Assembly: GCA_964537035.1 (NCBI GenBank)
Contig: CAZIAK010000072.1
Location: 1-16,745 of the forward strand
Source of the DNA: CAZIAK01 sp964537035
Lineage (GTDB): Bacteria > Planctomycetota > B15-G4
Reading direction: 5' to 3'
Length of the DNA: 16,745 nt
Position 1 is the stretch's first letter. Each line of letters opens with the position of its first letter. This document shows positions 7,392-13,573 of the stretch, in pieces. Both the position numbers and the translations under genes were made by a program. Below the pieces are notes generated by a model that was not told the origin of the DNA, made no database searches, and saw nothing but the letters and a program-made list of their open reading frames with translations.

Positions 7392-8947
7392 AACTGCTCA
7401 TACTGATCTTCGGCCTGGGCTGTGCGGGGTTGGTCGCGAAAGAGTACGTCCCCGACATGCTCAACGATCAGGCGGTGCAGGCGTCCGTGCCCCAGGAGGG
7501 TCTGGTCGCCGCGCGAAGAGGTCCGCTCAAGGTCACCTTGATCGAGAACGGTTCACTGGTGGCCAAGGAATCTTCGAAGGTCGACGCCGACGTACGCGGC
7601 GACGCGAAGATCACCTGGCTCATCGAAGAGGGCACCCTGGTCGAAGAGGGCGAGGTGCTCTGCAAGCTCGACCCCACCGACCAGGAAGAGCAGCTCGAAC
7701 AGCGCGAGCTGGACATCGTCCAGGCTCAGGCAAACCTCGACACGGCGGTGACCGACAAGGAGATCCAGGAGCTGCAGAACGAGTCGGATATCGAGAACGC
7801 CGACGTGGCCTACGAGAAGGCCGAGAAGCAGCTCGAGCGGTACAGGGAGGGCGACGCTCCGAAAGAGCTGCGAGATCTGGAGATCGCCATCTCGGAGGCG
7901 AAGACCAACAACACCAAGGCCGAGAAGAAGCTGTCGGACAGCAAGAAGCTCTTCGAGCGGGACTTCATCAATCGCTTCGACTACGAAGAGGATGACCTGG
8001 CCTATCGGCGCTCGGTGGTGCGGCTTGAAGCGGCCAAGCGCGACCTGGAGATCTTCAACGAGTTCACCCTGCCCATGACCCTGCGTGAGCGCACGGCGGC
8101 CTTCGCCGAGGCGGAGCGCAAGGTCTCCAGCGCGGGCAAGCGGGCCAAGTCGGCGCTGAGCCAGAAAGAGGTGGCGGTCGACCAGTACCAGAAGCGTCTG
8201 GAGAAGCTCGAGAAGCAGCGGGATGAGCTGGCCGAGCAGATCGGCAAGATGACCTTGGTGGCGCCGATCCCGGGCATCGTCATCTACGGCGACCCCAGGC
8301 AGCCCTGGCGGCGGGATCAGATCCGGGTGGGCGGCGAGATCTGGGGCAACACGACCGTGGTCACCCTGCCCGACCTGCGGGTCATGCAGGTCAAGCTGCG
8401 GGTGCACGAGGCCGACATCAGCAAGCTCGACGAGGAGCAGCGGGTCTCGGTGAGCATGGACAGCTACCCGGGCCTGGTGCTCTCGGGCAAGGTGACGCGC
8501 ATCGCCACCATCGCCTCCGGTGACAACCAGTGGGACAACGATCCCGAGGTGAAGAAGTTCGACGTCGAGGTCACCATCGACAGCGAGGGTCTGGACGTTG
8601 AGCTCAAGCCCGGCGTGAGCGCCAAGGCCGAGATCTTCATCGAAGAAAAAGAAGATGTGCTGTTCATCCCCCTGCAGTGCGTCTTCTTGCAAGAGGGCAA
8701 GCACTGGACCTGGATCGTGGGGCAGGACGGCGCGCCAGAGTCTGTTCAGATCGAGCCGGGGCTGAGCAACGACGCCTACATCGAGATCTTGAGTGGTCTG
8801 GAAGAGGGCCAGCAGGTGTTGCTCTACAACCCCAACCTGCCCACGGGGAACAGCGATGACCAGGAGGCCGATGGCGTCGGCGACGGCGTCGGCGATGAAG
8901 GCGACGCTGACAGCAAAGAGAGCGTGACCGCGCCCGCGCCCGAGTAG
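7388..8947 (+). CDS. Periplasmic adaptor (HlyD/MacA-like membrane fusion protein), 519 aa
   Basis: This protein would bridge the inner-membrane ABC permease to the TolC-like channel. After a short N-terminal hydrophobic segment (3-17; anchor or signal, no good lipobox around Cys12) comes the first half of a biotinyl-lipoyl-like hairpin (GSLVAKESSKVDADVRGD, then a Gly-Glu rich turn near 81-89). A very long charged alpha-hairpin spans about 97-288. The second lipoyl half begins at MTLVAPIPGIVIYG (288-301). Beta-barrel sequence (about 333-420) and a membrane-proximal domain (about 424-485) follow. The roughly 190-residue coiled-coil insertion is long compared with MacA and suggests a tall periplasmic hairpin. 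The tail (488-519) is acidic and low-complexity with GVGDGVGDE. The ATG overlaps the upstream stop as ATGA. The ABC ATPase starts 42 bp downstream. Confidence 0.92.
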   Translation: MKLLILIFGLGCAGLVAKEYVPDMLNDQAVQASVPQEGLVAARRGPLKVTLIENGSLVAKESSKVDADVRGDAKITWLIEEGTLVEEGEVLCKLDPTDQEEQLEQRELDIVQAQANLDTAVTDKEIQELQNESDIENADVAYEKAEKQLERYREGDAPKELRDLEIAISEAKTNNTKAEKKLSDSKKLFERDFINRFDYEEDDLAYRRSVVRLEAAKRDLEIFNEFTLPMTLRERTAAFAEAERKVSSAGKRAKSALSQKEVAVDQYQKRLEKLEKQRDELAEQIGKMTLVAPIPGIVIYGDPRQPWRRDQIRVGGEIWGNTTVVTLPDLRVMQVKLRVHEADISKLDEEQRVSVSMDSYPGLVLSGKVTRIATIASGDNQWDNDPEVKKFDVEVTIDSEGLDVELKPGVSAKAEIFIEEKEDVLFIPLQCVFLQEGKHWTWIVGQDGAPESVQIEPGLSNDAYIEILSGLEEGQQVLLYNPNLPTGNSDDQEADGVGDGVGDEGDADSKESVTAPAPE

Positions 8948-8989
8948 TCAGACCCCCGCCAACACCCCCGCGACCGAGAGAGCCTGACC

Positions 8990-9733
8990 TTGTCGAACGC
9001 CGATCCCGTCCTCGAGCTGCGAGCCATCGAGAAGATCTATGGCCTGGGGGACGCGTCGCTGCGGGTCTTGAAGGGCATCGATCTCTCCATCGTCGAAGGG
9101 GAGTACGTGGCCATCATCGGGCCTTCGGGCTCGGGCAAGTCGACCCTGCTCAACCTGCTGGGCTGCCTCGACCGGCCGACCTCTGGCGCCTACTTGCTGA
9201 GCGGCGAAGACGTGGCGAAGTTCAGCGATCGCGAGCTGTCCCGCATTCGCAACATCCGCATCGGCTTCGTCTTTCAGTCGTTTCACCTGATCTCGCACCT
9301 GACCGTTCACGAGAACGTCGAGCTGCCCCTGTTCTATGCGCGCATGTCCCGTGCGGCTCGGCGCGAGCGTTGTCGCGAGGTGCTCGATCGCGTGGGCTTG
9401 AGTCACCGGCTCGATCACGTCCCTGCTCAGCTTTCCGGTGGCGAGCGGCAGCGGGTGGCGGTGGCCCGGGCGTTGAGCAACGACCCGGCGCTGATCCTGG
9501 CGGACGAGCCCACGGGCAACCTCGACAGCAAGACCTCCGCCGAGATCATGGAGCTGTTTCATGATCTGCACACCGCCGGGCGCACCGTGGTCGTGATCAC
9601 CCACGACCCCGAGATCGCCGCGGCCGCTCCCCGGCGTGTGCTGCTGCGTGACGGCCTGATCGAGTCGGACCTGGCCGAGGGTTCTGTCGATGCAGCGCTG
9701 GTGCGCAGCCACCTGGCCGGCACCCACCTCTGA
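8990..9733 (+). CDS. ABC transporter ATP-binding protein, LolD/MacB type, 247 aa
   Basis: This is the cytoplasmic ATPase that powers the exporter. All nucleotide-binding motifs are intact: Walker A GPSGSGKST at 44-52, Q-loop Gln96, signature LSGGE at 148-152, Walker B LILADE at 168-173, and H-loop His205 in VITHD. The GFVFQSFHLISHLT stretch and DEPTGNLDS are typical of the LolD/MacB/FtsE group, which partners FtsX-fold permeases. It matches the length of a stand-alone LolD-type ATPase rather than the MacB fusion. The start is a TTG at 8990, with GAGAG (8976-8982 region) about 7 nt upstream; no ATG or GTG gives a better N terminus. Its stop overlaps the permease start as TGATG, so the two are almost certainly made in step and assemble together. 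Confidence 0.96.
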   Translation: MSNADPVLELRAIEKIYGLGDASLRVLKGIDLSIVEGEYVAIIGPSGSGKSTLLNLLGCLDRPTSGAYLLSGEDVAKFSDRELSRIRNIRIGFVFQSFHLISHLTVHENVELPLFYARMSRAARRERCREVLDRVGLSHRLDHVPAQLSGGERQRVAVARALSNDPALILADEPTGNLDSKTSAEIMELFHDLHTAGRTVVVITHDPEIAAAAPRRVLLRDGLIESDLAEGSVDAALVRSHLAGTHL

Positions 9734-11007
9734 TGACGTTCCTCTTTGAGCTGATCACGGAGGCCCTGCGCAACCTGAGCCGTCATAGCCTGCGCTCGTT
9801 CTTGACGGCGTTGGGCATCATCTTCGGCGTAGCCTCGGTGATGTCCATGATGTCCACCGGAGAGGGGGCCCGGCGGGCGATCCTCGACCAGATCAGCCAG
9901 CTGGGCATCACCAACATCATCATCAACGCCAAGAAGCCGCCGGACGAAGCGGACGTGCAAGACGAAGAGGGCGGCTTCACCCTCGAGTACGGCCTGACCC
10001 TGCGCGATTCACAGCAGATCTCGGAGACGTTGCCCATGGTCGACCTGGTCTTGCCTGTGCACGACGTCGAGAAATGGATCTGGTTCAAGAGCCGGCGCAT
10101 CGAGGCCAAGGTGCGAGGCGTGACCGCCGACTACTTCGAGAAGCTGAACCTCAAGCCCTTCATGGGGCGGGCGCTGAGCGAGCTCGACGGCGACAGACGC
10201 CAACGGGTCGCGGTCGTTCGCGAGCGCCTGCTGCAAGAGGCCCGCTACATCGGCGACCCGCTTCTGCTCGACCTGAAGATCGGCAAGGAGTACTACCGGG
10301 TCGTGGGCGTGCTCCCCGACAACGAGTTTCAGAGCCCCAACAAGGTCAGCCTGGGCATCGACGATCGTTCACTCGAGGTCTACGTGCCCTACCGCACGGT
10401 GGTCGATCGCTTCGGCCTCACCGAGACCAAGCAGCGAGCGGGCAGCTACGAGAAGAGCAAGGTCGAGCTCCATCAGATCGTCTGCTCCATCGACGACGAG
10501 GCCCACGTGGTCACGGCCGCCCGCAGCATCAAGACCATCTTGGGCAGCTTTCACGACAAGCGCGATTACGAGGTGATCGTGCCCCTGGAGCTGCTGGAGT
10601 CTCGCCAGCGCACACAGAAGGTCTTCAACATCGTGCTGCCCATCATCGCCGGCATCTCGCTGCTGGTGGGTGGCATCGGCATCCTCAACATCATGTTGGC
10701 GTCGATCACCGAGCGCACTCAAGAGATCGGCATTCGCCGCGCCCTGGGAGCCACCGGGGCCGACATCACCGCACAGTTCTTGGTGGAGACCGTGACGCTC
10801 TCGGTCGTGGGCGGGCTGCTGGGCGTGTGCCTGGGGCTGTTCGGCGTCTACCTGGTGCGCAGCTTCACCGAATGGAACGCGATCGTGACGCCGTTCTCGG
10901 TACTCCTGTCGCTGGGCATCTCCTGTCTGACGGGCGTGGTCTTCGGGCTCTATCCGGCTCGGCGCGCGGCGGCCATGGACCCTATCGAGGCGTTGAGGCA
11001 CGAGTAG
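9733..11007 (+). CDS. ABC transporter permease, MacB/FtsX type, 424 aa
   Basis: This is the inner-membrane subunit of the exporter. The order is that of MacB-type mechanotransmission permeases: TM1 at about 22-40 (ALGIIFGVASVMSM), a periplasmic MacB core domain (about 42-295), then an FtsX domain with TM2 about 298-322, TM3 about 350-375 and TM4 about 386-407. Conserved family sequence includes GGIGILNIML (313-322), the cytoplasmic coupling stretch ERTQEIGIRRALGA (327-340), and YPARRAAAMDPIEALR near the C terminus. In known members two permeases and two ATPases form the motor, which drives export through adaptor and TolC from the periplasmic side without transmembrane passage of substrate. 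This permease lacks a fused ATPase, which is supplied by the preceding gene (1-nt overlap). It is the last gene of the operon. Substrate is not predictable. Confidence 0.95.
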   Translation: MTFLFELITEALRNLSRHSLRSFLTALGIIFGVASVMSMMSTGEGARRAILDQISQLGITNIIINAKKPPDEADVQDEEGGFTLEYGLTLRDSQQISETLPMVDLVLPVHDVEKWIWFKSRRIEAKVRGVTADYFEKLNLKPFMGRALSELDGDRRQRVAVVRERLLQEARYIGDPLLLDLKIGKEYYRVVGVLPDNEFQSPNKVSLGIDDRSLEVYVPYRTVVDRFGLTETKQRAGSYEKSKVELHQIVCSIDDEAHVVTAARSIKTILGSFHDKRDYEVIVPLELLESRQRTQKVFNIVLPIIAGISLLVGGIGILNIMLASITERTQEIGIRRALGATGADITAQFLVETVTLSVVGGLLGVCLGLFGVYLVRSFTEWNAIVTPFSVLLSLGISCLTGVVFGLYPARRAAAMDPIEALRHE

Positions 11008-11046
11008 GCGCCGCCTCTTGGGGGCTGGGATTGTTGGCGTCGCGGG

Positions 11047-11140
11047 CGAGCACCCCCGTGCGCTGCGATCGACTGCGGGCTCGCCTGGCGGCTCGCTCCT
11101 CGTATATCGCTGCGCACGGGGGTGGGGTTGCTCGGGTTTT
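11047..11140 (+). terminator. Large imperfect inverted repeat followed by TTTT
   Basis: The 19-nt arm at 11051-11069 pairs with 11106-11124 with a single mismatch. CGAG (11047-11050) extends the stem by pairing with CTCG (11131-11134) across a right-hand bulge. GGTTTT follows at 11135-11140. The loop is 36 nt and GC-rich. It starts 40 bp past the permease stop and precedes the His-rich gene, so termination of the exporter operon is the natural reading. The big loop and short T-run are unusual, and a REP-like or regulatory element is an alternative. Confidence 0.45.
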
Positions 11141-11165
11141 GGGGGGATGTTGGAATGGGGGGGTG

Positions 11166-11804
11166 ATGAGATGTGCTCACCTCAATGCTCGCGTTGGCCT
11201 TTCTGTCTTGTGGCGGGGGTTGGTGCTGGGGGTTTTGGTGCCTTCGATCTTGTTGGGGCCTGCCTTTGCTTCGGGGTTGGCCTTGTTGCATGCCCATGGG
11301 TCTGAGGGGCTGCATGAGCATGTGTTGCCGGCTTCTGTGTCTCGGGGCGATGCTGCCTTGCTGCAGGTTTGGCACGAGGGGGAGCATGGCGTGGCTGAGC
11401 ACAGCGTGAGTGAGCACGCTGCTCATGAGCGGGTCAGTCATGAAGGTGAAAGCGCTGCTGTGCCGGGGCCTGTGGGGCAAGAGCCTGCGGGCCACGAGCA
11501 CCGTGAAGCTGCAGGCGGCGTGGTCGCTCACTTCGAAGATGTACCGGGGCATGTGCCTCACGGGAGCATCGTCGAGCTGGCCGTGTCCCCTACATTCCGC
11601 CCAGAGTTGCAGGGTCGCTCGATCGACCAGCTGCCTGGGATGGGCCAAGAGTTGCCCCCTGTGTTGATGGGCGATTTCGATCTAGCGGCCCTGCTGGGGC
11701 CAGCTCTCCCTGAACGCGCTGGCCAAGCCGTGCGTGCCGTGCGCCATGGGCGCTGCACCGGAGCGCTACGGGTGCTCTGTCTCAGTGGCGGGCTGTTGAT
11801 CTAG
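11166..11804 (+). CDS. His-rich exported protein of unrecognised family, 212 aa, first gene of metal-efflux operon
   Basis: I do not recognise a family. Residues 11-36 form a hydrophobic stretch ending in AFAS, like a Sec signal peptide, after an Arg-containing start. The mature part is strikingly His-rich: 15 His lie between residues 42 and 132 (42, 44, 50, 52, 70, 74, 79, 84, 87, 92, 110, 112, 122, 129, 132), often beside Glu, as in HAH, HEH and HEGEH. The C-terminal third has few His, two Cys (197, 205) and ends LSGGLLI. It lies 56 bp (to ATG 11861) or 101 bp (to TTG 11906) before the RND adaptor gene, so a periplasmic metal-buffering or sensing role, comparable to small His-rich proteins of czc/cus-type operons, is an inference. 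The start ATG at 11166 follows a G-run (11157-11163). Codons are less GC-biased at position 3 than in neighbours, with many TTG and T-ending codons. Confidence 0.68.
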   Translation: MRCAHLNARVGLSVLWRGLVLGVLVPSILLGPAFASGLALLHAHGSEGLHEHVLPASVSRGDAALLQVWHEGEHGVAEHSVSEHAAHERVSHEGESAAVPGPVGQEPAGHEHREAAGGVVAHFEDVPGHVPHGSIVELAVSPTFRPELQGRSIDQLPGMGQELPPVLMGDFDLAALLGPALPERAGQAVRAVRHGRCTGALRVLCLSGGLLI

Positions 11805-11812
11805 GGCGAGCT

Positions 11813-11849
11813 GTCAGTGGCCGGCGTGCGCGCCGGTGTGGGTTCTGAC
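11813..11849 (+). other. Two-tier stem-loop between His-rich gene and RND adaptor
   Basis: CCGGCG (11821-11826) and CGCCGG (11831-11836) form a perfect 6-bp stem with a TGCG loop. GTCAG (11813-11817) and CTGAC (11845-11849) can close an outer stem. There is no T-run, so it may tune expression or mRNA stability of the downstream pump genes rather than terminate transcription. Confidence 0.4.
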
Positions 11850-11893
11850 CATCCCGTGCCATGGCTTGGCGCGGTCCATCGACGTTCGTCCGT

Positions 11894-11897
11894 AGGG
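11894..11897 (+). promoter_or_regulatory. AGGG ribosome site supporting the adaptor's TTG start
   Basis: AGGG lies 8 nt before the TTG at 11906, while the ATG at 11861 has no purine-rich sequence in range. This favours TTG initiation for the RND adaptor. Confidence 0.4.
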
Positions 11898-11905
11898 CTG
11901 TTTCC

Positions 11906-13561
11906 TTGAAGATCTTCAGTGTTGTTCCGTTGTGTGTTGGCTCCGTTTTCATCTTGTTGTCTCTGCTCCTTGGCTGCAGCCCGGTCGTTGCGTCCCAGGA
12001 CGTCGGTGTGGCCGATGCTGAAGCGGGGCCTGAAGCCGAGGCCGAGATCGAACCTGCGATCACCACGCTCTTTGGCCAGCGCGTGCTGCTGTTCATGGAG
12101 AACCCCCACCTGATTTGCGGTGAGTCCGCCAGGTTCCTGGCTCACTTCTCCGTACTGGAGACTGGCGAGCCGGTGCGCGCAGGCAGGGTCGAGTTGCAGA
12201 TCGGCGCCAAGACCCTGGTGGCTGACGGCCCCAAGCGCGACGGGCTGTTCATTCCCGAAGGGAGCTTCGAGCAAACGGGCGACCTGGCGGCCACCATCAC
12301 TCTCACCAGTGAGCAGGCTTCAGAGACCCTCGACCTGGGTCTGGTGACGGTGCACGAGGCTCGCCGCGATGCCGCAGCAGCCGCGGACGCCGCAGCAAGC
12401 GACGAGTTACCGGGGCAAGTGCCCTTCTTGATGGAGCAGCAGTGGAAGGTCGGCACCTTGTTGGCCCCGGCGGGCGCCCGGCAGCTGACGCAGCGGCTGG
12501 TGGTCCCTGCGCAGATCGTCCTGGCTGAAGGTGCCTCGGCGGTGCTGTCGTCGCCGGTGTCGGGACGCTTGCTTGCGCCCATGGGTGGTTCGCTGGTGCG
12601 CACGGGTGACGTGGTCGAGCAGGGTCAGGTGTTGGCCGTGGTGGAGCCGCCGTTGAGCGCTGACGTGGCGGCTCAGCTGAGCGCACTGGAGCTGGAGCTG
12701 GAGCTGCAGTCCCTGGCGGTCGAACGGCAGCTCGCCGAGGCGTCCACCCAGCTGGGCTTCGCAGAGGTCGAGCGGGAGCGGATCGCCCAGCTGGTCGCGA
12801 AGGGGCTGGCCACGCGGCAGGCCCTGGCCCAGGCCGAGCGAGACGTGGCCCTGGCAGAGAGCGCAGAGAGTCAGGCGCTCCGTGGACGGGCGGCGCTGGC
12901 CGAGGCCAGGTCTCGACGGTTGGCTTCGAGCGCTGGCATCGCGCCGGGCGCCCTGCGTTTCTCCCTGCCCGCGCCCATCGATGGCGTGGTGGTGGACGGC
13001 AGCTGGGTGGTGGGCGAGTCCGTGGACGCCAGCGCCGAGCTGTTGCGCATCGTCGACCCGGCGCAACTGTGGGTGGTGGGCCGGGTCTCGGAGTTCGATC
13101 TCGCACAGCTGAGCGGCTCCCCCGCAGCCGAGGTGAGCCTGCCTGCTCTGCCAGAGTTGCGCATCGCGGTGGGTCTGCCCGCGGCGGGCGCCGCTGTCTT
13201 CGGCGCCGAGGTCGAGCTGCCTTCCCGCACTGTCTCGGTGCGCTACGCCCTGCCCCCGTCGGCGGTGGCTGTGCGCCCGGGCATGTTGGCTGACCTGGAG
13301 ATCGGGGTCGACGTGATCGACGCCCCGGTGGTCATCCCCCTGCAAGCGGTGGTCATGGATCAGGGCCTGCCCACGGCCTACGTCATGGTGCACGGCGAGC
13401 TGTTTCAGCGTCGCGACCTGACCTTGGGTCTGCGGGATGGCGACTTCGTGGAGGTGCTCGGGGGCCTCGCGGTGGGTGAGCAGGTCGCGACTCGCAGTGC
13501 GGCGACCATTCGCCTGGCGGCCCTGTCGCCGGCGAGCTTCGGTCACGGCCACGCGCACTAA
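11906..13561 (+). CDS. Heavy-metal RND efflux adaptor (CzcB/CusB-like membrane fusion lipoprotein), 551 aa
   Basis: This is the periplasmic adaptor for the downstream pump. The N terminus MKIF plus hydrophobic run ending LLLGC (Cys24) is a lipoprotein signal. An extra N-terminal domain (about 50-150, containing FMENPHLICGES and a Gly-Arg-rich strand pattern) matches one I recall from CzcB/CusB-like adaptors, where it may handle metal; M64, H68, C71 and H80 are candidate ligands. VPFLMEQQWK (172-181) is a hallmark preceding the adaptor core. Lipoyl half-motifs flank a short helical hairpin (about 252-343), with the second half at LPAPIDGVVVDGSWVVGE. Beta-barrel and membrane-proximal domains follow (about 385-540). 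The tail ends HGHAH, a potential metal site. Start: TTG 11906, with AGGG 8 nt upstream and a compact lipoprotein signal; ATG 11861 would add 15 residues and lacks a ribosome site. The pump gene begins 12 bp after the stop. Confidence 0.92.
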   Translation: MKIFSVVPLCVGSVFILLSLLLGCSPVVASQDVGVADAEAGPEAEAEIEPAITTLFGQRVLLFMENPHLICGESARFLAHFSVLETGEPVRAGRVELQIGAKTLVADGPKRDGLFIPEGSFEQTGDLAATITLTSEQASETLDLGLVTVHEARRDAAAAADAAASDELPGQVPFLMEQQWKVGTLLAPAGARQLTQRLVVPAQIVLAEGASAVLSSPVSGRLLAPMGGSLVRTGDVVEQGQVLAVVEPPLSADVAAQLSALELELELQSLAVERQLAEASTQLGFAEVERERIAQLVAKGLATRQALAQAERDVALAESAESQALRGRAALAEARSRRLASSAGIAPGALRFSLPAPIDGVVVDGSWVVGESVDASAELLRIVDPAQLWVVGRVSEFDLAQLSGSPAAEVSLPALPELRIAVGLPAAGAAVFGAEVELPSRTVSVRYALPPSAVAVRPGMLADLEIGVDVIDAPVVIPLQAVVMDQGLPTAYVMVHGELFQRRDLTLGLRDGDFVEVLGGLAVGEQVATRSAATIRLAALSPASFGHGHAH

Positions 13562-13573
13562 GGGGCGACCGAG

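Noticed and set aside
10074..11164. Upstream part of a 576-residue frame leading into the His-rich protein
   Set aside because: The first about 310 codons are an out-of-frame shadow of the MacB-type permease. Only the segment from the ATG at 11166 has signal-peptide and His-rich character.
11018..11667. Alternative short plus-strand frames (11018-11305, 11173-11409, 11410-11667) over the His-rich gene
   Set aside because: They are Gly/Cys/Trp-rich other-frame readings. Only one frame gives a continuous exported His-rich protein that reaches the next gene.
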